IMG/VR virus record: IMGVR_UViG_3300006803_000089
Location: 1-25,549 of that record
Origin: a virus
Direction: 5' to 3' (one strand)
Length of the DNA: 25,549 nucleotides
The notes below the pieces were generated by a model. It had not been told where the DNA came from, did no database searches, and saw nothing but the letters and a program-made list of their open reading frames with translations. A program made the translations under genes and the position numbers. Position 1 is the first letter of the stretch, and each line of letters begins with the position of its first letter. Shown here piece after piece: positions 1 to 7,848 of the stretch.

Positions 1-206
1 ACACTTTTAAGTTTTCCAGCTTCGTAAGAAGCACTGCTAACATCCCAAGGCGTTGATAGACTGTACTGATAAACCGAATCGCTGTTTCCGCCGACAATGT
101 ACATATTGGTGCCATCGGGTTTGAAAAATAAACAATGTGGTAGTGTTTCTTCTGTAGTTACACTTTTAAGTTTTCCAGCTTCGTAAGAAGCATTGCTAAC
201 ATCCCA
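1..206 (-). repeat. 159-bp-period direct repeat (propeller blades)
   Basis: Bases 1-47 and 160-206 are the same 47-bp sequence with one mismatch. The period is 159 bp, or 53 codons. Each copy encodes WDVS(N/S)ASYEAGKLKSV. The array probably continues beyond the left edge of the window. Confidence 0.85.
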
Positions 207-1172
207 CCCACTTAGAACTAAGACTGGCACCACCTTCAATAAGCTCGTCTGCGATATAGATTCTTTTTCTAAAACAATTTCTGTTTCTATTCCAGCATCC
301 AAATTAACTTCAATAAAATTAGCAACCGAAGTGTCAATAGTAGTAGTATTTGAATTTGCTGTATAAGATTGATAATTACGATATTCGCCGACAACTGTAG
401 GAACAAACCTATCTCTATTGCGCCATTTTAATCCATCCCATCCATAAATCCTATTTTGATATTGAAATAAATCACCCATCGCAACATATTGAAATTTGGT
501 TGGTGGTGTAAATTCAGCAGTATATCTTGCTTCAGATGATAAACGTATATCGTTTATATATCCTTGAATTAAAGGATTAGCATTATCCCGAGCTGCACCA
601 ATATTCAAGCCAGCAGTGTAGGTGTAATCAACATCATCAGTGAATGTTTTGACTGCAACACCATCTAGATACATCACAGTATCATTTGTTGCTGTACTTG
701 AACGCACTATTGCAATATGCACAACCGCATCAATTGCCATAGCAGCTGATGCTACTTCAGAGGTTGTTCCATGAGTAAAAACTGGTCTATTTAACGAATC
801 TACAATAAGTTGCCAATTATTTCCCGAAGCAGCTTCTGCAACAGCTATTAATCCTGCAACGGCATCAGTTCTAAATGTGGGCAATGAGATCAATAGTTCT
901 ATCGTATATGGATTAGTTCCAAAACTAAGTCCAGAATGATATGTAGTAGTAAGATACCCACCGTTTCCTGAATATAATGTTTCACCTGGAGTTGCTTGTA
1001 AAAACCCCTCGCCAGTATTTGCAATTGATATTGTTGTATTATCTGTTCTATCTCTAAATACTAATAATTCAGGTTTGTATACCAGATCTCGATCTCTAGG
1101 TAACATACCTTTAAAGTTTAAATTAAAAACCGTATTTTGGTTTTGCGAGATATCTGGGAATAATATTGTCAT
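1..1172 (-). CDS. Appendage protein with LamG-like domain and propeller-type repeats (3' end cut by window)
   Basis: An open frame runs without a stop from ATG at 1172 to the window edge, giving at least 390 residues; the C-terminus lies outside. The ribosome site AAGGTGAC is just upstream. Residues about 45-205 read as a LamG/concanavalin-like fold (IELLISLPTF, WQLIVDSLNRPVF, VHIAIVRSS, MYLDGVAVKTF, GYINDIRLSSEARYT). This family usually binds glycans. Next is a short motif (MGDLFQYQNRIYGWDGLKW) like the G-x-L-x-Y...W units of the neighbouring fibres. From about residue 322 there are repeats with WDVSNASYEAGKLKSV, LFFKPDGTNMYIVGG and SVYQYSLSTPWDVS, a beta-propeller-like repeat known from marine phages and bacteria. 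I infer a virion-surface, host-recognition role. It has its own late-promoter match, so it may be expressed separately from the genes upstream. Confidence 0.8.
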   Translation of the reverse strand, partial: MTILFPDISQNQNTVFNLNFKGMLPRDRDLVYKPELLVFRDRTDNTTISIANTGEGFLQATPGETLYSGNGGYLTTTYHSGLSFGTNPYTIELLISLPTFRTDAVAGLIAVAEAASGNNWQLIVDSLNRPVFTHGTTSEVASAAMAIDAVVHIAIVRSSTATNDTVMYLDGVAVKTFTDDVDYTYTAGLNIGAARDNANPLIQGYINDIRLSSEARYTAEFTPPTKFQYVAMGDLFQYQNRIYGWDGLKWRNRDRFVPTVVGEYRNYQSYTANSNTTTIDTSVANFIEVNLDAGIETEIVLEKESISQTSLLKVVPVLVLSGWDVSNASYEAGKLKSVTTEETLPHCLFFKPDGTNMYIVGGNSDSVYQYSLSTPWDVSSASYEAGKLKS

Positions 1173-1197
1173 TTAGTCACCTTGATTTTTTGTTTAT

Positions 1198-1211
1198 TAT
1201 TTATATTTATA
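1198..1211 (-). promoter_or_regulatory. Double T4-type late promoter element
   Basis: On the minus strand two exact TATAAATA elements overlap by two bases (1211-1204 and 1205-1198). With T4 spacing (element at -13 to -6), transcription would start near 1192 or 1198. That leaves a 20-26 nt leader containing the AAGGTGAC ribosome site of the gene starting at 1172. The element overlaps the stop codon of the 98-aa gene. The region is AT-rich, but two exact octamers at a gene start are unlikely to be accidental. Confidence 0.65.
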
Positions 1212-1503
1212 CCTTTTTATAGGTCATAATCCATGATATAGAACCCTCGTCCCATTCATATATGTTTTCTTCGTCTGGTAATACAACTGGTGCATCCCAA
1301 TATTTTTGGGTTTTATTCCAAATCCAACTGCTGAATGGCTTGGGAGACCTAAACCCTTCGTCAATGTTGTATGTATCACCGACACTAACAACATCATTTA
1401 TTGTATAGTCAATCCAGATACCTTCTATAGAATTAATAAAATTATCATCCATAACTATAACATCAGTTACAACACCGTTTTCTATTTTTGCTTGATATTT
1501 CAT
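1207..1503 (-). CDS. Small fibre-associated protein of unknown function
   Basis: This 98-aa protein has no signal peptide or membrane segment. It starts with MKYQAKIENGVVTDVIVMDD and contains FRSPKPFSSWIWNKTQKYW, DAPVVLPDEE and EWDEGSISWIM. Small proteins with this pattern (proline-aromatic stretch, W-x-x-N, W-x-A-P, then W-D-E-x-x-x-x-W) occur beside tail fibres in marine T4-like phages, from memory of the family. The function is not established; a fibre-tip or assembly role is plausible. The ATG overlaps the stop of the glycine-rich gene (ATGA), with GAGGT seven bases upstream, so the two are probably translationally coupled. Its stop codon lies inside the late promoter of the next gene. 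Confidence 0.75.
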   Translation of the reverse strand: MKYQAKIENGVVTDVIVMDDNFINSIEGIWIDYTINDVVSVGDTYNIDEGFRSPKPFSSWIWNKTQKYWDAPVVLPDEENIYEWDEGSISWIMTYKKV

Positions 1504-2327
1504 CTTATGTACCTCACATATACACCACCTTGACCACCTTGACCAGCTGATCCCGCTCTTGCTCCGCCAGATCCTCCACCTAAACCAAATCCACCAGTTG
1601 AAGATGTTGATAAAAAAACACCAGATGTTCCGCCACCGGCACCGCCCGCACCATTTCCAACATTAGAACTTCCAGTGCCGCCGCCGCCGCCGCCATACCT
1701 ATCATTTATTCCTCTAAAATTAACCAATTTTCCAGCGCCACCACCACCAGGGCTTGCAAACCCACCACTTCGACCAGATGCTCCGCTTCCTCCGCCGCCG
1801 CCGCCTGTTCTAGCGTTACCATTACCATTTCCATACCCAGAACCTCCAGAAAATCCTTGCCCTGATATTCCAGATCCGCCGCTGCCTTGTACACCTGAAG
1901 TATATCCAGCACCGCCGCCGCCAGAACCTCCAGAACCTCCAGACCCTGTTGAACCACCCGCGCCACCGCCATTGGCAGTTAATCCATTAAACGATGAACT
2001 GCCGCCTCCACCAGAACCTACAACTACACTATATGCTCCTGTATTTAACGTTAGTGGACTTCCTACATTGTCCCTAACACCGCCACCGCCACCGCCACCT
2101 GGAGTATAAGTGTTGGTTTGTCCGATACTACCACCACGGCCGCCGCCTCCAACTACCAAATATTCTAAATCTGGATTTGATACATCACCTTTTCTTAAAA
2201 CAGATATGTCAGTAGAAGAAGTTATAATGTGTACATTATAAATTACACCATTTATGACGGAAGTCGAAATACCGCCTCCGCTAATTATATGTTTTGGTTT
2301 TGAAATTGTTGTAATAGCGTTAAGCAT
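1500..2327 (-). CDS. Polyglycine-rich fibre tip / adhesin-like protein
   Basis: A 275-aa protein. The first about 60 residues are an ordinary beta-rich segment (MLNAITTISKPKHIISGGG, DLEYLVVGGGGRGG). The rest is dominated by glycine with serine, alanine and asparagine, including several runs of five to seven glycines, and ends GGQGGVYVRYIR. This matches the glycine-rich domain type common in phage fibre tips; in phage S16 gp38 such a region forms a polyglycine-II sandwich that presents receptor-binding loops. I infer a receptor-binding tip. The start at 2327 is chosen because its ATG overlaps the stop of the collagen-like fibre (TAATG); an in-frame start nine codons earlier would overlap that gene by 28 bases. 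Chaperone activity, as in other gp38-like proteins, is possible but not shown. Confidence 0.8.
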   Translation of the reverse strand: MLNAITTISKPKHIISGGGISTSVINGVIYNVHIITSSTDISVLRKGDVSNPDLEYLVVGGGGRGGSIGQTNTYTPGGGGGGGVRDNVGSPLTLNTGAYSVVVGSGGGGSSSFNGLTANGGGAGGSTGSGGSGGSGGGGAGYTSGVQGSGGSGISGQGFSGGSGYGNGNGNARTGGGGGGSGASGRSGGFASPGGGGAGKLVNFRGINDRYGGGGGGTGSSNVGNGAGGAGGGTSGVFLSTSSTGGFGLGGGSGGARAGSAGQGGQGGVYVRYIR

Positions 2328-5300
2328 TATGCCAAGTCTCCGAATAGATACCAATAATTTGCTGATATTTTTGCTGCCGTTGCAGTTGAATATTGAACTG
2401 CTAATTGATTAGATAGTCCATTTCTAATACGAGTAGTCACACCAATCTCGTTTGCAATAGTAACACTGCCTGCCCCGTCACGAGTTATATGAACCACTGT
2501 TCCTATAGGAAAATCATAAGTTGAATCAAGAGGTATAGTTACAGTAATTGCACTAGCTGCTGTGGATAACAACATTTGGTTTGCATCAGTAGAAACTATA
2601 TTTCTACTAGTAGTAACAGTTACAATACCACCAATTGGCGAACCATCTGCTCCATCTTCGCCATCTGCTCCATGAGATCCAGTGTATCCAGTTACACCTT
2701 GTGGTCCAGACGCACCAGAAGTGACAATCCAGTTACTTTCATAATTAACACTAAGTGTTCCATCTTCTGTATTGAACCACATATAACCATCATCAATTAC
2801 CATTGGTGCAATGTCGCTAGTATCAGCATAAAACCCACTACTACCAGTGTATCCAGGACTACCGTCTGGACCAACTGATCCAGAAGTAACAATCCACTCG
2901 GAACCTGAATAAACGCTTACAGTCCCATCATTTGTATCATACCATATCTGTCCAATGGTTGCAGGCGTCGGAGGGGCATCTGCTACTTCAGCAACAGTCC
3001 CATCTACTCCATCATCCCCTTGTGACCCAGTATACCCAGTAGATCCAAGACTGCCAGTATATCCAAGACTGCCAGTGTATCCAAGATTGCCGTCTGGACC
3101 AGCTGGTCCAGAAGTGACCACCCATTCAGTTCCAGTGTAAACACTTACAGTCCCATCATTTGTATCATACCACAATTGTCCAATGGTTGCAGGTGTCGGA
3201 GGGGCATCTGCTACTTCAGCAACAGTCCCATCTACTCCATCATCCCCTTGTGACCCAGCATAACCTGTAGATCCAACACTGCCAGTATATCCAAGGCTAC
3301 CTGTATATCCAAGATTGCCGTCTGGACCAGCTGGTCCAGAAGTGACCACCCATTCAGTTCCAGTGTAAACACTTACAGTCCCATCATTTGTGTCATACCA
3401 TAACTGTCCAATGGTTGCAGGCGTTGGAGGTGCATCTGCTACTTCAGCAACAGTCCCATCTACTCCATCATCCCCTTGTGATCCAGTGTATCCTAAATCA
3501 CCAACACTGCCAGTATATCCAAGACTGCCAGTGTATCCAAGATTGCCGTCTGGACCAGCTGGTCCAGAAGTGACCACCCATTCAGTTCCAGTATAAACGC
3601 TCACAGTCCCATCATTTGTATCATACCACAATTGTCCAATGGTAGCAGGCGTTGGAGGTGCATCTGCTACTTCAGCAATAGTCCCATCTACTCCATCTTC
3701 CCCTTGTGACCCAGCATAACCTGTAGATCCAACACTGCCAGTATATCCAAGACTGCCAGTGTATCCAAGATTTCCCTCTGGGCCAGCTGGTCCAGAAGTG
3801 ACCACCCATTCATTTCCAGTGTAAACACTTACAGTCCCATCATTTGTATCATACCACAATTGCCCAATGGTTTCAGGTGTCGGAGGTGCATCTGCTACTT
3901 CAGCAACAACCCCATACTCACCACGACTGCCAGTATATCCAATACTACCAGTGTATCCAAGACTGCCAATATCACCCTTGCTACCAGTATATCCAATATC
4001 ACCGGCATTTCCAGAACTTCCACTATATCCAACGCTTCCAGTGTATCCACGACTACCAGTATAACCAATCGGTCCGCTTGGTCCGCTAACTATTATCCAT
4101 TGCCCAGTGCCATTGCCATCAACATACCATATTGATATAGTTGCATCACTTGTATTAAACCAAAGTTGTCCATTCATTGGTGCTGATGGTGGAACTGTAC
4201 TATTGTATATATTTGTTCCTACACTTCCAGTGTATCCATTACTTCCAGAGTATCCAACGCTACCACTGTCACCATTACTCCCAGTGTATCCCAAATCGCC
4301 ACCACTGCCAGTATATCCAACACTGCCCGTATACCCAATGCTTCCAGTATACCCAAGGCTACCAGTATACCCATCAATACCAGCATAACCAGCACTGCCA
4401 GTATACCCAAGACTACCAGTATATCCACGACTACCTGTGTATCCTAGATCACCTTGAATTCCCCTGCTTCCAGTGTACCCAACGCTTCCAGTATATCCAC
4501 GACTACCGGTGTATCCTAACTCACCAACACTGCCAGCATATCCAATGCTTCCAGTGTATCCACGACTACCAGTATATCCACGACTACCAGTATAACCGTC
4601 ACGGCCAATAATCCCATCTTCTCCACGTGATCCAGTGTATCCCAAATCACCAACACTACCAGTATATCCAACGCTGCCAGTGTACCCTAAGTCACCAATG
4701 CTACCGGTATAACCCAATTCGCCAAGACTTCCAGTATATCCAACGCTGCCCGTATACCCAATGCTTCCAGTATACCCAAGACTACCAGTATATCCCAAAT
4801 CACCAATACTACCAGTGTATCCAATACTACCAGTGTATCCAACACTGCCAGTGTATCCAACACTTCCAGTGTATCCAACGCTACCAGTATACCCAACACT
4901 TCCAGTATACCCAAGACTACCTGTGTATCCAACACTTCCTGAATATCCTTGTTGACCTACACCACCTTCACCACCAGTAATTCCTGGTGGGCCTTGTGAT
5001 CCAGTATACCCAACGCTGCCAGTGTATCCTTTTGGACCAATCGACGTGTAAAATTGCCAAGTAGTCCCATCATAAACAAAATCAACTTTGACATTGGCAA
5101 TATCAAGAATAACGTTTTCAGATGCGCCTTCAATAGTTTGACCATTTCTATCTATAAATAAATTGTTTATAGACCAATCTGCCCCATCAGCAATAACTAT
5201 AGTATCCGCAAGCTGTGGAGAATCTGGAAGTGTAATTGTAAAAGATCCAGAGCTTGTGTTTGCAATTATTGCATCATCTGGAATTGCAAGATAATTGGCA

Positions 5301-7378
5301 ACTTTAAGATCCCACTGCAATGATGCCCTGCTGCCAGTATATCCAACGCTACCAGTATATCCAACACTGCCAGTATATCCAATGCTGCCAGTATATCCAA
5401 CGCTGCCAGTGTACCCAACACTACCAGTATATCCAACACTACCAGTGTACCCAACGCTACCAGTGTACCCAACACTACCAGTGTACCCAACACTACCAGT
5501 GTACCCAACACTACCAGTATATCCAACACTACCAGTATATCCAACGCTACCAGTGTATCCACGTAAATCAGCAGGGTCTCCAACCCATTGTCCACTGCTA
5601 TTAATTACTTCTCCATACGCAGAGATATTTAAACTAACAATGTCAATATTTCCATCTACTGTTAAATCTCCAGTGATTGAGCTTACATCAACATTGATTA
5701 TAGCATCAGCTGTCCCATCAAAAGTTGCAAATCCAGTAGCATCACCAGTTAATTCAATATTTCTAGGCGTAGTTAGTCTACTCGAACTTCCACTTACATT
5801 ACCAGTAACGTTGCCAATTAAATTACCTTCAAAAGTTTCTGCAACAAAAATACCTAGACTGAATGAAGAATCATTAACATCAATATTTCCAGTCGGTTCT
5901 GGTGCATATTCATCAAATACTTTAAATTTTTGATCAGTTACATCAAAAAATATACCTAAATGCGTGTATCCTACACCACTCGTTCCAGTATTTCGATTAC
6001 TCACTAAACCTGTATCAACATTTAACGGTGCAGCTGACCCATTCCAAGTATCATTTAATGTATGCCCAGTTGTGGCATTAAAGTTTATTGATATATTATC
6101 AGATAATAATTGATTTGTACTATCAATATCTACACCAGTTGCTTCAGTTGTAGAGAAATTATCATAACTCCATTCAAATGTATCAACCCCACCAGTACCT
6201 GTGCCCACACCATCAATTCTTACGTGGAATTGTTTGACTGTTTCTCCTTCGTAGTGTCCATTAAATACTGCATCATCTAACCCACTGCCAGTAAAAATTG
6301 TATTATCGAAACCAATAGTATCCCCAGAATTGGTGTAAATAAATGCATCATCAATTGCCAAATTTTTAATAGAAACAGTTGACTGCGTGCCCAAAACAGT
6401 CAGGTCACCTGCAACAGTTAAATCACCGCCTATCCTTGCATCATATTCAGTTTGTAGAGTTTCTATACCATAGTGAGTGATATTAACGTAAATACTTCCG
6501 TTTTCTGTATCACTTACTAACACTGTTCCAACTTCAGAGGCCCAGTATGGATATGTTGGTACTGGAGTCTGTAATGTTCCAGAAGTAATACCAACATGGG
6601 CTGTTTGTCCTGCAGTCAATGTACTAGTATTAATTCCAGAAACCACTCCCCTAACGGTGACAAACCCATATGTTGAATTTTCAATAGTATGCGTTGCAAG
6701 CCCTATTAGTTCATGCTTGACATAAGAAGTTGCGTCAGCCAATCCAATTGTTGGGACTCCAGCATAATTTCCATTTATATAAACAGGCGAACCATCTGTG
6801 ATGTCGTTACCACTATTGTTAAAAACTCTGACCCATTCCTCTTGACCAACTTGCATTGTAATGTCAGCTTCGTTATTATAAACCGCAAGTGCTTTTGCAT
6901 TTACGTCATAAAATATTCTACCTTCATTATGAGCTGGAGATAAAGTTGTATTTAGGTCCAGATACTCTCCAACTTCAAGAGCATTGCTTATTGACGCATC
7001 ACCTGATACTTCAAAAGTAGTAGATGGTGTATTTGTATTAACCCCTATTCTGTTATTAACATTATCATAATAAATTTCCGCGCCTGCTGCAATTCCATTA
7101 TTATTATAGACAAGTTGACCTGTGGTTCCTGCCACAGGTCCTGCACTACCAGTATATCCACGACTACCAGTATATCCTGCACTACCAGTATATCCAAGTA
7201 ATACAGAAGTATCAATCCATTCACGATTTCCAACAGTATCTGAAGTTAATACATATCCACTTGAACCCGGGACACCAAGATCAGGTTCCGTATCAGATAG
7301 TCTTAAAAATTCATACCGATCGGTAGGAACTTCAGTTGATGGAGTTTTTTTAACTCTATCAGAAAGTAGTTTTGACAT
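2327..7378 (-). CDS. Collagen-like (GYTGS-repeat) long tail fibre protein
   Basis: A 1683-aa repeat-rich virion fibre. Residues 1-60 are a non-repetitive head (MSKLLSDRVKKTPSTEVPTD), probably the attachment end. Three GYTGS units follow, then about 500 residues of beta-rich fibre sequence (NRIGVNTNTPSTTFEV, GDLTVLGTQSTVSIKNLAID). About residues 605-683 hold 13 consecutive G-Y-T-G-S-x units. Residues about 780-1050 are further GYTGS units mixed with ELGYTGS/DLGYTGS forms. Residues about 1060-1560 contain seven modules of the type IGQLWYDTNDGTVSVYTG...W, five of them nearly identical. The last about 100 residues are a non-repetitive cap ending ANYWYLFGDLA. G-x-y periodicity implies a trimeric collagen-like shaft; trimerisation is inferred. 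A ribosome site AGGAG lies 11 bases before the ATG. The gene follows the 154-aa gene after three bases and overlaps the glycine-rich gene by one. Confidence 0.9.
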   Translation of the reverse strand: MSKLLSDRVKKTPSTEVPTDRYEFLRLSDTEPDLGVPGSSGYVLTSDTVGNREWIDTSVLLGYTGSAGYTGSRGYTGSAGPVAGTTGQLVYNNNGIAAGAEIYYDNVNNRIGVNTNTPSTTFEVSGDASISNALEVGEYLDLNTTLSPAHNEGRIFYDVNAKALAVYNNEADITMQVGQEEWVRVFNNSGNDITDGSPVYINGNYAGVPTIGLADATSYVKHELIGLATHTIENSTYGFVTVRGVVSGINTSTLTAGQTAHVGITSGTLQTPVPTYPYWASEVGTVLVSDTENGSIYVNITHYGIETLQTEYDARIGGDLTVAGDLTVLGTQSTVSIKNLAIDDAFIYTNSGDTIGFDNTIFTGSGLDDAVFNGHYEGETVKQFHVRIDGVGTGTGGVDTFEWSYDNFSTTEATGVDIDSTNQLLSDNISINFNATTGHTLNDTWNGSAAPLNVDTGLVSNRNTGTSGVGYTHLGIFFDVTDQKFKVFDEYAPEPTGNIDVNDSSFSLGIFVAETFEGNLIGNVTGNVSGSSSRLTTPRNIELTGDATGFATFDGTADAIINVDVSSITGDLTVDGNIDIVSLNISAYGEVINSSGQWVGDPADLRGYTGSVGYTGSVGYTGSVGYTGSVGYTGSVGYTGSVGYTGSVGYTGSVGYTGSVGYTGSIGYTGSVGYTGSVGYTGSRASLQWDLKVANYLAIPDDAIIANTSSGSFTITLPDSPQLADTIVIADGADWSINNLFIDRNGQTIEGASENVILDIANVKVDFVYDGTTWQFYTSIGPKGYTGSVGYTGSQGPPGITGGEGGVGQQGYSGSVGYTGSLGYTGSVGYTGSVGYTGSVGYTGSVGYTGSIGYTGSIGDLGYTGSLGYTGSIGYTGSVGYTGSLGELGYTGSIGDLGYTGSVGYTGSVGDLGYTGSRGEDGIIGRDGYTGSRGYTGSRGYTGSIGYAGSVGELGYTGSRGYTGSVGYTGSRGIQGDLGYTGSRGYTGSLGYTGSAGYAGIDGYTGSLGYTGSIGYTGSVGYTGSGGDLGYTGSNGDSGSVGYSGSNGYTGSVGTNIYNSTVPPSAPMNGQLWFNTSDATISIWYVDGNGTGQWIIVSGPSGPIGYTGSRGYTGSVGYSGSSGNAGDIGYTGSKGDIGSLGYTGSIGYTGSRGEYGVVAEVADAPPTPETIGQLWYDTNDGTVSVYTGNEWVVTSGPAGPEGNLGYTGSLGYTGSVGSTGYAGSQGEDGVDGTIAEVADAPPTPATIGQLWYDTNDGTVSVYTGTEWVVTSGPAGPDGNLGYTGSLGYTGSVGDLGYTGSQGDDGVDGTVAEVADAPPTPATIGQLWYDTNDGTVSVYTGTEWVVTSGPAGPDGNLGYTGSLGYTGSVGSTGYAGSQGDDGVDGTVAEVADAPPTPATIGQLWYDTNDGTVSVYTGTEWVVTSGPAGPDGNLGYTGSLGYTGSLGSTGYTGSQGDDGVDGTVAEVADAPPTPATIGQIWYDTNDGTVSVYSGSEWIVTSGSVGPDGSPGYTGSSGFYADTSDIAPMVIDDGYMWFNTEDGTLSVNYESNWIVTSGASGPQGVTGYTGSHGADGEDGADGSPIGGIVTVTTSRNIVSTDANQMLLSTAASAITVTIPLDSTYDFPIGTVVHITRDGAGSVTIANEIGVTTRIRNGLSNQLAVQYSTATAAKISANYWYLFGDLA
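2850..3905 (-). repeat. 228-bp tandem repeat array within the fibre gene
   Basis: The block beginning agaagt(g/a)ac recurs at 2882, 3110, 3338, 3566 and 3794, exactly 228 bp apart (76 codons). Each copy encodes a TIGQ(L/I)WYDTNDGTVSVY module, a TSGPAGPDGN-like linker, two to three GYTGS units and a GDDGVDGT-like linker. The central copies differ at only scattered third positions. Diverged versions of the module flank the array (about 2700-2830 and 4080-4200). Confidence 0.9.
3926..5036 (-). repeat. Interspersed 18-bp GYTGS collagen-like repeats
   Basis: Repeats of the type ccagt(g/a)ta(t/c)cc on the plus strand encode GYTGS, in runs interrupted by 9-bp insertions (DLG, ELG) and by non-collagen segments. 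The phase stays at three residues, so the G-x-y register holds across most interruptions. Confidence 0.85.
5329..5562 (-). repeat. Perfect-register 18-bp array, 13 copies
   Basis: Thirteen consecutive 18-bp units encode G-Y-T-G-S followed by V, with one I. Units differ mostly at synonymous sites (tat/tac, aca/acg, cta/ctg). It is the longest uninterrupted collagen-like run in the gene. Confidence 0.95.
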
Positions 7379-7381
7379 CTA

Positions 7382-7846
7382 TTATACCACTCCTGTGTGT
7401 TCATTTGATAATTTTTCTTCAGCTGATGACCATACGTCAAACATATCAGGAACTTCAGCTCTAACCTGTAATCTATCCCCAAATGTGCCTGTTGGTACCC
7501 GCTTGAACAAGCTTCTGCCTTGTACTGGGATATAAGCAGTATCACCTGCAGGCACTTCAACCTTACCAAAATCTATGGATAATCCTTCCTCAGTTAATAA
7601 TTTCACTTCCACCCAACGTGTAACAGTGTCTTTATTTTTTGCAGACAACGGAGTGAGAAAAAATATTTCCCCAGGACGTATTGCTCTAGCATCATCAACT
7701 GGATCTCTTTCAGTAAATTTGTTAGATGTATCTGGTAGTGAAAAATCCGGTGCTTCTGAAATAGTTGTATATACGTTAGAAACGTTTACTAAACTAATTC
7801 GTGTTGGTTTTCCAGTTGATGGTGTACGGCATGTAATTCTAGCCAT
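7382..7846 (-). CDS. Small structural protein of unknown function
   Basis: A 154-aa soluble protein, MARITCRTPSTGKPTRISL..., rich in beta-prone and charged residues, with segments PGEIFFLTPLSAKNKDTVTR, WVEVKLLTEEGLSIDFGKVE and VPAGDTAYIPVQGRSLFKR. The VEVPAGDTAYIPVQG stretch resembles those of small marine-phage virion proteins (compare the LPAGETFTFD stretch in the 112-aa protein), suggesting a small beta-sandwich. I do not recognise a named family. A strong AAGGAG site lies nine bases before the ATG, partly inside the end of the upstream 1458-aa gene, two bases away. Lying between two giant fibre genes, it could be an adaptor or collar protein; that is inference only. Confidence 0.75.
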   Translation of the reverse strand: MARITCRTPSTGKPTRISLVNVSNVYTTISEAPDFSLPDTSNKFTERDPVDDARAIRPGEIFFLTPLSAKNKDTVTRWVEVKLLTEEGLSIDFGKVEVPAGDTAYIPVQGRSLFKRVPTGTFGDRLQVRAEVPDMFDVWSSAEEKLSNEHTGVV

Positions 7847-7848
7847 TA

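Noticed and set aside
1675-2109. Proline-rich open frame on the plus strand
   Set aside because: It is the mirror of the glycine codons in the polyglycine gene (GGN read as CCN) and has no independent start signal.
5151-5173. Perfect 8-bp inverted repeat containing TATAAATA on the plus strand
   Set aside because: It lies inside the collagen-like fibre coding sequence and faces against all genes; best explained by AT-rich codons.
2850-5562. Regular repeats considered as a CRISPR array
   Set aside because: The repeats are in frame, code for collagen-like and Trp-Tyr modules, and have no unique spacers.
5295-5933. Long plus-strand frame with repeated LPVYPT units
   Set aside because: Antisense reading of the GYTGS repeats; the 18-bp unit keeps several frames open by repetition.
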